DNA from: Marinobacter caseinilyticus
Lineage (GTDB): Bacteria > Pseudomonadota > Gammaproteobacteria > Pseudomonadales > Oleiphilaceae
DNA length: 64,000 nucleotides
Direction of reading: 5' to 3'
NCBI RefSeq assembly: GCF_011074955.1
Contig: NZ_WUQJ01000031.1
Span: forward strand, 62,001 to 126,000
Of the stretch, positions 53,307 through 62,589 are shown piece by piece. The position numbers and the translations under genes were made by a program. Below the pieces are notes generated by a model. It saw nothing but the letters and a program-made list of their open reading frames with translations. It was not told the origin of the DNA and did no database searches. How positions within the stretch are numbered: the first letter of the stretch is position 1; each line of letters opens with the position of its first letter.

Positions 53307-54374
53307 ATGAAACTCGTCAAAACTCTCACCGGGATCGCGACCGCGGTTGCGCTTACCACAGGATCGGCAGTCGCCGAAGATTTACGCTGGAAAATGCCAG
53401 TTGCTTTTGCCACCAATTTGCCAGGCCTGGGCTCACCGGCAGCCTGGGTGGCGGATAACCTCACCACCGCCTCAGACGGCAGCATCGAGGTTCGGGTCTA
53501 CGAGCCGGGCAAGCTGGTGCCACCGTTCGACATCCTGCAGTCCGTATCGGATGGCAAAGTGTCTGCTGGCTATACCTGGATTGGCTATGACCAGGGCAAG
53601 GTCCCAGCGGTTCCGTTGTTCGCGGCCGTGCCGTTTGGCATGAAGCCGTGGGCGTACATCGGTTGGTACTACTACGGTGGCGGTCACGAGATGCTGCAGG
53701 AAGTCTATGCCAACAAGGGCTACAAGGTTTATGCCCAGTTGTGCGGCATCATCGGCCCCGAAACTGCCGGTTGGTATGCCAACAAGATCGAAACCCTCGA
53801 AGACTACAAGGGCATGAAGATCCGTTTCGCCGGCCTCGGCGGCAAGGTACTTGAGCGGTTGGGTGCCTCGGTCACCATGATGCCAGGCGGAGAGCTTTAT
53901 CAGGCACTGGAGAAGGGCACCATCGACGCCACGGAATTCTCCATGCCCGCCATCGATCAGATCCTCGGATTTGACCAGATCGTCAAATACAACCTCTTCC
54001 CCGGTTGGCACCAGCAGTTTACGGCCCAGTACATGCTGATCAACAAGGGCGAGTGGGACAGGGCTACCAAGGCACAAAAAGCGCTGGTTGAAGCCTCCTG
54101 TACGGCGGCTACCACTCGCGGTCTGGCGGAAGGCGAGTATAAAAACGGTGCCGTACTGGCGGGTTTCCAGGCCAGGGGTGTTCAAGCCGATCAGATCCCC
54201 ATGGATGTGTTGCGTCAGCTGAAAGCGGTGACCGACGAAGTGCTTGAAGAAGAAGCCTCCAAGGACAAGGATTTCAAACGAGCCTATGAAAGCCAGCAGG
54301 CGTTCATGGAGTCTTACAAGGTCTGGGACAGCCGTGCCTACCTGCCAAGCGATCTGGGCGAAGCGGATAAATAA
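53307..54374 (+). CDS. dctP: TRAP transporter substrate-binding protein (DctP family)
   Basis: Periplasmic binding protein of a tripartite ATP-independent transporter. 355 residues. A signal peptide (MKLVKTLTGIATAVALTTGSAVA) is followed by the DctP fold, beginning EDLRWKMPVAFATNLPGLGSPAAWVADNL. It includes the conserved helix-hinge region KIRFAGLGGKVLERLGASVTMMPGGELYQALEKGTIDATEF, whose arginine normally binds the substrate carboxylate. The sequence resembles the 2-oxo-acid/hydroxy-acid binding branch. With the 3HB enzymes downstream, 3-hydroxybutyrate (or acetoacetate) is the likely substrate. TTAGGGGAC precedes the ATG. Confidence 0.93.
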   Translation: MKLVKTLTGIATAVALTTGSAVAEDLRWKMPVAFATNLPGLGSPAAWVADNLTTASDGSIEVRVYEPGKLVPPFDILQSVSDGKVSAGYTWIGYDQGKVPAVPLFAAVPFGMKPWAYIGWYYYGGGHEMLQEVYANKGYKVYAQLCGIIGPETAGWYANKIETLEDYKGMKIRFAGLGGKVLERLGASVTMMPGGELYQALEKGTIDATEFSMPAIDQILGFDQIVKYNLFPGWHQQFTAQYMLINKGEWDRATKAQKALVEASCTAATTRGLAEGEYKNGAVLAGFQARGVQADQIPMDVLRQLKAVTDEVLEEEASKDKDFKRAYESQQAFMESYKVWDSRAYLPSDLGEADK

Positions 54375-54415
54375 GCTCGCCGTACTGGCACCATCGCCGG
54401 TACACCAGTGACCTG

Positions 54416-54447
54416 TGCTGATGGTCCTTCGGGGCCATCAGCATTTT
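54416..54447 (+). terminator. Intra-operon terminator/attenuator between dctP and dctQ
   Basis: A 12-base stem (54416-54427 with 54432-54443, one G-U pair) is closed by a TTCG tetraloop and followed by TTTTG. It lies 41 bases after dctP and 33 bases before dctQ. Partial termination here would give more binding protein than membrane subunits. Confidence 0.75.
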
Positions 54448-54480
54448 GTAATAATGGCTTGCCAGGCGAGGAGCACATCC

Positions 54481-55113
54481 ATGGCGGTGTCTGATCAAAG
54501 TTCGTCGGAACATGGGCGTAGGTCCCTGCCCGACGCAGACGAATTAATTCATCATCACACTAAATTACCACAGACGAGGTTGAGCCAGCTTATCGACGGG
54601 CTGCTGTCCGCCATTGGCAAGGGCGCATCCTGGCTCTGGATGGTCGTGACCGGCATTATCATCTGGGCCGTTGTCGGCCGGTATGCCTTCGGCCAGGGTT
54701 CGGTGATGCTGGAGGAGCTGCAATGGCATTTGGCCGGGGCCGGCTGGCTGCTGGGCTTGGCCTATACCCTGGTGGTGGATGACCATGTCCGGGTTGACGT
54801 GATCCACGAGCGGCTCAGCCTCAGAAGCCAGGGCTGGGTCGAGCTGTTGGGTATTCTGCTACTGTTGCTGCCGTTCTTGGCCATCTGCATCTACGAAATG
54901 GTGCCCTACGCCATGCGCGCCTTTGAAGTTGGCGAAACCAGTCCGGCGCCCGCCGGCTTGTCCGACCGATGGGTGCTCAAGGCGGTACTGGCGCTGTCAT
55001 TTATTATGCTGGCCCTGGCGGCGTTGTCCCGTCTGCTTAAGGTCACCGCACTGTTGTTTGGATTCCCGAAGCCGGTTATCCCCGACACTGACTCGAAAGG
55101 GAACGCTGCCTGA
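54481..55113 (+). CDS. dctQ: TRAP transporter small permease subunit (DctQ)
   Basis: Four-helix small membrane subunit of the TRAP transporter. 210 residues with an unusually long hydrophilic N-terminus (about 40 residues). The helices follow, with the conserved WAVVGRYAFGQGSVMLEELQWHLAGAGWLLGLAYTLVVDDHVRVDV region. The ATG at 54481 follows GAGGAG; the 22-codon upstream extension crosses the terminator hairpin and is rejected. It overlaps dctM by one base (TGATG). Confidence 0.9.
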   Translation: MAVSDQSSSEHGRRSLPDADELIHHHTKLPQTRLSQLIDGLLSAIGKGASWLWMVVTGIIIWAVVGRYAFGQGSVMLEELQWHLAGAGWLLGLAYTLVVDDHVRVDVIHERLSLRSQGWVELLGILLLLLPFLAICIYEMVPYAMRAFEVGETSPAPAGLSDRWVLKAVLALSFIMLALAALSRLLKVTALLFGFPKPVIPDTDSKGNAA

Positions 55114-56477
55114 TGGAACTTGAAACCCTCTTTGTAATTGGCATGTTTATGACCTTCGGGGCATTGCTGATAACCGGGTTCCCCGTGGCCTGGGTGCTTG
55201 GCGGTACTGCAGTGGTCTGGACGCTGGTGGGTGTTATCGCGGTTGAAAATTTCGGTGCCAGCCTCTGGTTTGACTACTCCTCATCCATGGGTCTTGCACC
55301 CGAACGGATCTGGGGCATTGTTAACAGCGACACCCTGGTGGCCCTGCCGATGTTCATTTTCATGGGCATCATGCTGGACCAATCCGGTGTCGCCGAGCGA
55401 CTGATGAAAAGCATGGTGCAGCTGTTTGGTGCCGTCCGGGGCGGTCTGGCCGTCACGGTAATCGTCATTGGCGTGCTGCTGGCGGCCACCACGGGCATCA
55501 TCGGCGCCTCCGTGGTGCTGCTGGGGATGTTGTCGCTGCCGGTGATGCTGGAAAACAAGTACGACAAAGGCTTCGCGGTCGGTACCGCGTGTGCCACGGG
55601 CACCCTCGGAATTCTGATTCCGCCCTCAATCATGCTGGTGTTGATGGCAGACCGGCTGGCTGTGCCAGAGGCCTCGGTGGGCGATCTGTTCATGGGTGCC
55701 TTCCTGCCGGGCCTGATGCTGGGCGCGATGTACGTCCTGTATGCCATTCTGCGGCCGTTGTTTCAGCCACACATTGCGCCGGTTCCGGAGGGGCTGGCGA
55801 AAGTGAGTCCCAGCGTGATCTGGGACGTTTTCAAGGCCGTGCTTCCCACAGCTGCGCTGATCCTGGGCGTGCTCGGCTCGATTTTCGCTGGTCTCGCGAC
55901 GCCGACCGAGGCCTCCGGTGTGGGCGCTCTGGGTGCGCTGTTGCTGGCCCTACTGTCGGGCCGTCTGACGCTGGCGGTGATCAAGGACTCACTGTACCAG
56001 ACCACCCGGACCTCGGCCTTTATCTTCGCGATTTTCCTCGGGGCGACGGCGTTCTCCGTGGTCCTGCGGGGGCTGGGCGGCGATCAGGTCATTGAGGGTG
56101 CCCTGTTGGGACTGCCCTTCGGCCCATACGGAGTCGTCCTGACTATCTTGCTGGCGGTGTTTTTCCTGGGTTTCTTCCTGGATTGGGTGGAAATCACCCT
56201 GATTATCCTGCCACTGGTGGCGCCAGTGGTGCAGCAACTTGGCTTTGACCTGGTGTGGTTTACGATTCTGTTTGCCATGTGCCTGCAAACGTCTTTCCTG
56301 ACACCTCCGGTCGGTTTTGCGTTGTTCTACATCAAAGGTGTGGCGCCGCCCGAAATCAAGGTGACCGATATCTACCGGGGCGTTGTGCCATTCATCATTA
56401 TTCAGCTGGTCGCACTTGTGACGGTGTTTCTGATACCAGAGATCGCAACCTGGCTGCCCAGCGTTGCGTATGACTGA
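55113..56477 (+). CDS. dctM: TRAP transporter large permease subunit (DctM)
   Basis: Main transport channel subunit. 454 residues with about twelve to thirteen helices. Signatures include [50 protein letters not shown] and [24 protein letters not shown], as well as the C-terminal [19 protein letters not shown]. Sodium-driven symport is known for the family. It is coupled to dctQ and lies 14 bases before the dehydrogenase gene. Confidence 0.94.
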   Translation: MELETLFVIGMFMTFGALLITGFPVAWVLGGTAVVWTLVGVIAVENFGASLWFDYSSSMGLAPERIWGIVNSDTLVALPMFIFMGIMLDQSGVAERLMKSMVQLFGAVRGGLAVTVIVIGVLLAATTGIIGASVVLLGMLSLPVMLENKYDKGFAVGTACATGTLGILIPPSIMLVLMADRLAVPEASVGDLFMGAFLPGLMLGAMYVLYAILRPLFQPHIAPVPEGLAKVSPSVIWDVFKAVLPTAALILGVLGSIFAGLATPTEASGVGALGALLLALLSGRLTLAVIKDSLYQTTRTSAFIFAIFLGATAFSVVLRGLGGDQVIEGALLGLPFGPYGVVLTILLAVFFLGFFLDWVEITLIILPLVAPVVQQLGFDLVWFTILFAMCLQTSFLTPPVGFALFYIKGVAPPEIKVTDIYRGVVPFIIIQLVALVTVFLIPEIATWLPSVAYD

Positions 56478-56491
56478 GGAGACTAAATATC

Positions 56492-57271
56492 ATGCGTCTT
56501 GAAAATCGCATTGCACTGATCACCGGCGCCGGCCGGGGCATTGGCCGGGCCATTGCCGAACGTTACGCCCGCGAGGGCGCTCTGGTGGCAGTCGCAGACC
56601 TGGACCGGGCCAGCGCCGATGACGCCGTGGCGGCTATCCAAGCCACCGGCGGCACGGCCATGGCTGTGGTCATGGATGTCACGGATGAACAGGCGGTGGA
56701 GGCCGGAGTGGCGTCCGTTGTGAACAACTGGGGAGGTCTCGATATTGCTCTGGCCAACGCCGGGGTCCAGCACATTGACCCGGTCCATAAGCTGGCCTAC
56801 AGCGATTGGCGCAAGGTGCTCGACGTGCACCTGAACGGCGCCTTTCTGCTGACCCGTGCCGCGCTTGGTCAGATGTATCAACGCGGCGGGGGTAGTATGC
56901 TGTATATGGGCTCGGTCCACTCCATGGAAGCATCGCCTTTAAAGTCACCTTATGTAACGGCCAAGCATGGCCTGCTCGGCCTGTGCCGGGCGGTGGCAAA
57001 AGAGGGTGCGGAACACCGGGTGACGAGCAACATCATTTGTCCCGGTTTTGTCCGCACCCCGCTGGTGGAAAAGCAGATTCCAGAGCAGGCGCGGGAACTG
57101 GGCATTTCTGAAGACGCTGTGATCCGCGACGTGATGCTGAAACACACGGTTGATGGTGAATTTACGACACTCGACGATGTCGCAGAGCTGGCCGTCCACC
57201 TGGCCGCGTTTCCGTCGGCAGCACTGACCGGGCAGTCCGTCGTGGTCAGCCACGGCTGGCACATGCAATAG
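56492..57271 (+). CDS. 3-hydroxybutyrate dehydrogenase (SDR family)
   Basis: Oxidises D-3-hydroxybutyrate to acetoacetate with NAD+. 259 residues of the short-chain dehydrogenase family. The cofactor motif is [15 protein letters not shown], and [14 protein letters not shown] is present. The catalytic S141 lies in GSVHS and Y154-x3-K158 in YVTAKHG. The substrate-loop region [18 protein letters not shown], typical of 3HB dehydrogenases, settles the specificity better than the SDR motifs alone. GAGGAGA precedes the ATG. Position between the TRAP genes and acetoacetyl-CoA synthetase supports the call. Confidence 0.92.
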   Translation: MRLENRIALITGAGRGIGRAIAERYAREGALVAVADLDRASADDAVAAIQATGGTAMAVVMDVTDEQAVEAGVASVVNNWGGLDIALANAGVQHIDPVHKLAYSDWRKVLDVHLNGAFLLTRAALGQMYQRGGGSMLYMGSVHSMEASPLKSPYVTAKHGLLGLCRAVAKEGAEHRVTSNIICPGFVRTPLVEKQIPEQARELGISEDAVIRDVMLKHTVDGEFTTLDDVAELAVHLAAFPSAALTGQSVVVSHGWHMQ

Positions 57272-57279
57272 GAGTTTTC

Positions 57280-59271
57280 ATGGACAACGCACAAAGCCAG
57301 GTGGTCTGGACACCCACAGAGACCACCCTGAAGCACTGCCAGATGGGACAGTATATGGCATGGCTGGAGCAGCAGGGTTATGGCTCATTTGCCGATTTCC
57401 ACGCCCTTCATGCCTGGTCTGTCAGCGAGCTGGAGTTGTTCTGGCAGAGCATTTGGGACTATTGCCAACTGCGCTGCGATACCCCCGCCCAGCGTGTTCT
57501 GGGCAAGCGTGGCATGCCCGGTGCAGAGTGGTTTCCGGGTATGCGGCTTAATTTTGCGGCAAACCTGCTGCGATTGGCCGACGGCGAGCAGGCGGATCAG
57601 GAAGCCGTGGTCGCCCATTGTGAGACACGCCCGGTATTGCGGCGCAGCTACCGGCAGCTCAAGGCCGACGTCGGCGCGCTGGAATCCTTCTTGCGGGCGC
57701 AGGGCGTGGTGACCGGAGATCGTGTCGCCGGTGTGGTGACCAACGGTTACGAAGCCATGGTCGGCATGCTGGCGACGACGAGCCTGGGTGCGATCTGGAG
57801 TTCGGCATCACCGGATTTCGGCGTGGGCGCCATTCTGGACCGTTTTGGCCAGATCGAGCCGACGGCGTTGATCGTGGTGAATGGCTACGGCTACGGCGGC
57901 AAGGTGTTTGCGCGGCAGGATGAGTTTGCCGATCTGGTTGCGGGTCTGGACAGCCTGAAATGCGTGGTCAGCATCCAGCAGTTGCCGGCACAGCCGCCGC
58001 TCGCCGGGGCCAAGGTAACGACCTGGGAAGCCGCACTGGCTCAGGGTGACGGTGATCAACCGTCGTTCACCCCGCTGCCGCCGGACCACCCGGTGTACAT
58101 CCTGTATTCCTCGGGCACCACCGGCAAACCCAAGTGCATTGTTCACGGCGCGGCGGGCCTGCTGGTCAACCACGCCAAAGAGCTGATGCTGCATGGTGAT
58201 GTCGGCCCTGGCGATCGGTTTCTCTACTTCACCACCTGTGGCTGGATGATGTGGAACTGGCAGGCGTCTGCGCTGTTGACCGGCGCCACCGTGGTGACGG
58301 TCGACGGCTCACCGGGATACCCGGACCTGAGCAGTCTGTGGCAGCGGGTGGCCGATGAGCGGGTCACCCACTTTGGCACCAGCGCCCGATTCCTGGCGGG
58401 TTGCCGTAAGGCCGAGCTGGCGCCGGCAACGGACCTGGATCTGTCCCCTCTGCGGGTACTGTTCTCGACCGGTTCGCCGCTATTGCCGGAAGACTACGAC
58501 TGGGTCTACCGCCAGGGAGCCCCGAAGGTCCTGCTCGGCTCCATTGCGGGCGGCACCGATATCTGTGGCTGCTTTGTGGGCTGTACGCCCCTGCTGCCGG
58601 TGCGCCGTGGTGAAATCCAGTGCCGGTTGCTGGGCGTGGATGCGGTTGCCTACAGCGAGGACGGCCATGCCCTGGACCACGGTCGTGGCGAGTTGGTGTG
58701 TCGCCAACCATTGCCGTCAATGCCGGTCGGTTTCTGGGATGACCCGGAGGGCACCCGTTACCACGAGGCCTATTTTGATACCTTCCCGGGGGTATGGGCC
58801 CACGGCGACTTCATTGAATTCACCGAACATGGCGGCGCCATCATCTATGGCCGGTCCGATGCCACGTTGAACCCCGGCGGCGTCCGTATTGGCACCGCGG
58901 AAATCTACCGTCAGGTCGAAACCGAAGCGGCCGTGAAGGACAGTCTGGTGGTAGGGCGTCAGATCGAAGGCGACGTTGAGGTGGTGTTGCTGGTCGTCCC
59001 TGCAAACGGCGACGACTTGAGCGACGACGTAATCAAACGTCTGAAAACCCGTATTCGTGAAGGGGCGAGTCCGCGGCATGTGCCGCGCCATATCGTGGCC
59101 GTAACCGATATTCCCTACACCCGAAGTGGCAAAAAAGTTGAACTCGCCGTGGCACGGCTGCTGAATGGCGCTGCCCGCAGCGATAACCGTGATGCGCTGG
59201 CCAACCCGGAAGCGCTCGACGCCATTCGCGACCGGTTGGCGGAGACGGGCTTGTTGCCGGCCAGCCAATGA
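57280..59271 (+). CDS. Acetoacetyl-CoA synthetase
   Basis: ATP-dependent activation of acetoacetate to acetoacetyl-CoA. 663 residues of the adenylate-forming family. The P-loop motif is YSSGTTGKPKCIVHGAAG. The W-x-x-x-C-G-W-M-M-W-N stretch (YFTTCGWMMWNWQ), GSIAGGTDICGCF and the C-terminal acetylatable lysine region PYTRSGKKVELAV are present. The long form with the N-terminal MPGAEWFPGMRLNFAANLL segment is specific for the acetoacetate branch rather than acetyl-CoA synthetase. It is 8 bases after the dehydrogenase gene and the last gene of the operon; thiolase must be encoded elsewhere. Confidence 0.94.
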   Translation: MDNAQSQVVWTPTETTLKHCQMGQYMAWLEQQGYGSFADFHALHAWSVSELELFWQSIWDYCQLRCDTPAQRVLGKRGMPGAEWFPGMRLNFAANLLRLADGEQADQEAVVAHCETRPVLRRSYRQLKADVGALESFLRAQGVVTGDRVAGVVTNGYEAMVGMLATTSLGAIWSSASPDFGVGAILDRFGQIEPTALIVVNGYGYGGKVFARQDEFADLVAGLDSLKCVVSIQQLPAQPPLAGAKVTTWEAALAQGDGDQPSFTPLPPDHPVYILYSSGTTGKPKCIVHGAAGLLVNHAKELMLHGDVGPGDRFLYFTTCGWMMWNWQASALLTGATVVTVDGSPGYPDLSSLWQRVADERVTHFGTSARFLAGCRKAELAPATDLDLSPLRVLFSTGSPLLPEDYDWVYRQGAPKVLLGSIAGGTDICGCFVGCTPLLPVRRGEIQCRLLGVDAVAYSEDGHALDHGRGELVCRQPLPSMPVGFWDDPEGTRYHEAYFDTFPGVWAHGDFIEFTEHGGAIIYGRSDATLNPGGVRIGTAEIYRQVETEAAVKDSLVVGRQIEGDVEVVLLVVPANGDDLSDDVIKRLKTRIREGASPRHVPRHIVAVTDIPYTRSGKKVELAVARLLNGAARSDNRDALANPEALDAIRDRLAETGLLPASQ

Positions 59272-59595
59272 CGGAAGGGGGTGGCATAACCAATCCCGCA
59301 GACTTTTTGCCACCCGCTGATCTCCTCCCGCCAACCTCGGGGCCGGCGGTCATGGAGGTGCCGTTCGCCCGCTCGGTTGAGGGCCGCACAATTGGGCCGC
59401 CGACGTTTGTTTGGTGGTGGGATTCGTAACATTCCACGCTGATTAGACTAAAATCCTAATCAAAAGGATTCAAAAACTGGTATCTTTACAGCCTTCTCAT
59501 AAGTTCGTAATCAGTCTTTGCTTTACTCTGATGTTCACAAGACGCCAGAGATTGCCCTGACCGTCCTGAACTGACACATTTGCCTGAGGACGAAA
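59272..59595. other. Intergenic region between acetoacetyl-CoA synthetase gene and icd
   Basis: 324 bases. Near the start GGGTGGCA (59279-59286) and TGCCACCC (59308-59315) could pair and end the upstream operon, but no T-run follows. GATTAG-N9-CTAATC (59441-59461) is a dyad that may be an operator for icd. The last 150 bases are AT-richer and should hold the icd promoter, which I cannot place exactly. Confidence 0.45.
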
Positions 59596-61839
59596 ATGAC
59601 CACATCAAAATCCAAAATTATTTACACCCTGACCGATGAGGCGCCGGCACTGGCGACCCGGTCACTCCTCCCTATTCTGGAAGCCTACGCTAAGCCGGCC
59701 GGTATTGAATTTGAAACCAGTGATATCTCGCTGGCGGCGCGCATTCTGGCGACTTTCCCGGAATACCTGGACGAGAATCAGCGGGTTCCCGATTCATTGG
59801 CAGAGCTGGGTGAATACACCAAGAACCCTGAAGCCAACATCATTAAGTTGCCAAACATCAGCGCCTCGATTCCTCAATTGCGGGCCGCGATCAAAGAATT
59901 GCAGTCCCAGGGCTATAACGTTCCTGACTATAAGGAAAGCCCGGAGACCGACAAAGAAAAAGACGCCAAGGACCGATACGCCAAAACCTTGGGCAGTGCG
60001 GTTAACCCGGTATTGCGCGAAGGCAACTCCGATCGCAGGGCGCCGGCCGCGGTCAAAGCGTTTGCGCGCAAGTACCCACATTCCATGGGTGAGTGGAGCC
60101 CCGCATCGCGTACCCACGTTGCCCACATGAAGGGCGGGGATTTCTACTCCAGTGAGCAGTCCATCACGTTGGACAAAGCCACCAACGCCCGTATCGTTTT
60201 TGAAAACACCAAGGGCCAGCAAACGGTTCTGAAATCAGAGCTGCCACTGCAGGAAGGCGAAGTACTCGACGGCATGTTTATGAGCTGCAAGGCTCTGCGG
60301 AAGTTCTTTGAAGACGCCCTGGAAGATTGTCAGAACACCGGTGTGATGTTCTCGCTGCACGTCAAAGCCACCATGATGAAGATCTCACACCCCATCGTGT
60401 TTGGTCATGCAGTGAAGATCTTCTACAAAGAGCTGTTTGACAAGTACGGTGAGCTGTTCGATGAACTCGGGGTCAATGCCAACAACGGCCTCTCCAGTGT
60501 CATGGAGAAAATCAAGGCATTGCCGGAATCGAAACAGGAAGAAATTCAGGAAGACCTGCATGCCTGTTACGAACACCGCCCCGAAATGGCGATGGTGGAT
60601 TCGGTGAAAGGCATCACCAACCTGCACGTACCCAGCGATGTGATCGTGGATGCCTCGATGCCGGCGATGATCCGCAACTCCGGTAAAATGTGGGCGCGTG
60701 ATGGCAAGTTAAAAGACACCAAAGCGGTTATGCCGGAGAGCACGTACGCCACCATTTACCAGGAAGTCATCAACTTCTGCAAAACCCACGGTGCGTTTGA
60801 TCCCACCACGATGGGAACCGTCCCGAACGTCGGTCTGATGGCACAGAAAGCCGAAGAGTATGGCTCTCACGACAAGACCTTTGAAATTCCGGAAGACGGC
60901 ATCGTCCGCATTCTCGACGCAGACGGCCGCACCCTGACCGAGCACAAGGTGGAGAAAGGCGATATCTGGCGCGCGTGCCAGACCAAGGATCTGCCGATTC
61001 GCGACTGGGTCAAGCTGGCGGTCAACCGTGCGCGTGCATCGGGTATGCCCGCGCTGTTCTGGCTGGATGACGAACGCGCCCACGATGCCGAACTGATCAA
61101 GAAAGTACAGATGTACCTCAAGGACCACGACACCGAGGGCCTGGAAATCCTGATCAAGTCCCCGGTTCGCGCGATCCGTTGGACCATGGAGCGCTTGATT
61201 CGCGGTTTGGATACCATCTCCGTCACCGGCAATGTGCTGCGGGATTACCTCACCGATCTGTTCCCGATTCTGGAGCTTGGCACCAGTGCCAAAATGCTTT
61301 CCGTGGTACCGTTGCTGAACGGTGGCGGCCTGTATGAAACCGGTGCGGGCGGTTCTGCTCCGAAACACGTACAGCAGCTGTTGCAGGAAAACCACCTGCG
61401 CTGGGACTCCCTCGGCGAGTTCCTGGCCATTGCGGTATCGCTGGAAGAGCTGGGTGAGAAACAGGGTAATTTGCGCGCCCGACTGCTGGGACAGACTCTG
61501 GATAACGCGACCGGCCGTCTGCTGGAAAATAACCAATCGCCTTCGCGGGTGACCGGTGAGCTGGACAACCGAGGCAGTCACTTCCATCTTGCGCGCTATT
61601 GGGCGGAAGAGTTGGCTCACCAGGACGAAGACCAGGACCTGAAGGCCTTCTTCGGCAAGTTGTCGGAGGAGCTGGAGAGCCACAAGGACCAGGTCCTGGA
61701 AGAGCTGAGCGTGATTCAGGGCAGCCCTGCGGACATTGGTGGCTACTATCACCCCGCATCGGAAAAGGTCTGTGAAGTGATGCAGCCGAGCAAAACGCTG
61801 AACAGAATTTTGGCGGAAGCTCGCGCTCAGGTGAAGTAA
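59596..61839 (+). CDS. icd: Isocitrate dehydrogenase (NADP+), monomeric type
   Basis: Oxidative decarboxylation of isocitrate to 2-oxoglutarate in the TCA cycle. 747 residues identify the large monomeric class (Idh of Azotobacter/Corynebacterium type) rather than the 45-kDa dimeric enzyme. Family stretches include [52 protein letters not shown], the metal/substrate region [13 protein letters not shown] and [34 protein letters not shown] site precedes the ATG. A strong terminator follows. Confidence 0.97.
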   Translation: MTTSKSKIIYTLTDEAPALATRSLLPILEAYAKPAGIEFETSDISLAARILATFPEYLDENQRVPDSLAELGEYTKNPEANIIKLPNISASIPQLRAAIKELQSQGYNVPDYKESPETDKEKDAKDRYAKTLGSAVNPVLREGNSDRRAPAAVKAFARKYPHSMGEWSPASRTHVAHMKGGDFYSSEQSITLDKATNARIVFENTKGQQTVLKSELPLQEGEVLDGMFMSCKALRKFFEDALEDCQNTGVMFSLHVKATMMKISHPIVFGHAVKIFYKELFDKYGELFDELGVNANNGLSSVMEKIKALPESKQEEIQEDLHACYEHRPEMAMVDSVKGITNLHVPSDVIVDASMPAMIRNSGKMWARDGKLKDTKAVMPESTYATIYQEVINFCKTHGAFDPTTMGTVPNVGLMAQKAEEYGSHDKTFEIPEDGIVRILDADGRTLTEHKVEKGDIWRACQTKDLPIRDWVKLAVNRARASGMPALFWLDDERAHDAELIKKVQMYLKDHDTEGLEILIKSPVRAIRWTMERLIRGLDTISVTGNVLRDYLTDLFPILELGTSAKMLSVVPLLNGGGLYETGAGGSAPKHVQQLLQENHLRWDSLGEFLAIAVSLEELGEKQGNLRARLLGQTLDNATGRLLENNQSPSRVTGELDNRGSHFHLARYWAEELAHQDEDQDLKAFFGKLSEELESHKDQVLEELSVIQGSPADIGGYYHPASEKVCEVMQPSKTLNRILAEARAQVK

Positions 61840-61862
61840 CAGGCTTCTTCACCTGAGCCCAA

Positions 61863-61897
61863 AACCCGGGTGGCAGTCATGCCCTCCGGGTTTTTTT
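61863..61897. terminator. Bidirectional terminator between icd and ybaK
   Basis: AACCCGG and CCGGGTT arms (61863-61892, with an inner GGCA/TGCC pairing) are followed by seven T residues on the plus strand. On the minus strand four T residues follow. It serves the convergent icd and YbaK genes. Confidence 0.85.
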
Positions 61898-61906
61898 GTG
61901 GGTTAG

Positions 61907-62377
61907 TTATGGCTGCTGCACGTCGGCGAATTGCCCTCGCGTCAGGTTGGCCAAGGCTCCCGGAGCCAGTTCGATCTCCAGTCCCCGGCGACCGGCGCTG
62001 ACAAACACCGTGTCAAACGATTGGGCAGTCACGTCGATGACAGTCGTGAGTGGTTTCTTTTGCCCCAGTGGGCTGATCCCGCCCAATACATATCCGGATG
62101 AGCGCTGAACGGCAGCCTTTTCCGCCATAACCGCCTTCTTGCCCCCGACGGCCTTGGCGATGAGCTTCATGCTTAACATGGCCGACACCGGCAACACCGC
62201 CACGACCAGGGAGCTACCGTCCACCGACACCACCAGCGTTTTGAATACCTGCCGGGGATCCAGGTTCAGTTTTTCAGCCGCCTCCAGGCCATAAGATTCG
62301 CTGGCGACATCGTGCTGGTATTCGTGGACGGTGTGGGCAATTTGGGCCTTTTTTGCGGCGTTGATAGCGGGCGTCAT
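61907..62377 (-). CDS. ybaK: Cys-tRNA(Pro)/Cys-tRNA(Cys) deacylase YbaK/EbsC
   Basis: Trans-editing enzyme that hydrolyses mischarged Cys-tRNA(Pro). 156 residues with the YbaK fold. Visible are the AQIAHTVHEYQHD N-terminus, FKTLVVSVDGSSLVVAVLPVSAMLSMKLIAKAVGGKKAVMA with the substrate lysine region, and the SSGYVLGGISPLGQKKPL loop with the Gly-Gly motif that distinguishes YbaK from ProX. It converges on icd. Confidence 0.93.
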   Translation of the reverse strand: MTPAINAAKKAQIAHTVHEYQHDVASESYGLEAAEKLNLDPRQVFKTLVVSVDGSSLVVAVLPVSAMLSMKLIAKAVGGKKAVMAEKAAVQRSSGYVLGGISPLGQKKPLTTVIDVTAQSFDTVFVSAGRRGLEIELAPGALANLTRGQFADVQQP

Positions 62378-62589
62378 GGATAGGCGACTCGTTGTGTGGG
62401 ACCGGTAATAGGATAGTACGATAACGCCAGTGCCGGAATCGACCGCCGGCCAGCCTGTGGTTGCGCTTTACGCTCGACTAACGCCCTTTTGCTGGCTATG
62501 GTTCTGTTAGGAAATGACGTCACTTCACTGTTGCAGCCCCCCCCGCGCCCTGCATCGGCAACAACTTATGTGCTCAGAGAATACAATGG

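Noticed and set aside
60709-61752. 347-codon minus-strand frame opposite icd
   Set aside because: Shadow of monomeric isocitrate dehydrogenase; no recognisable domain.
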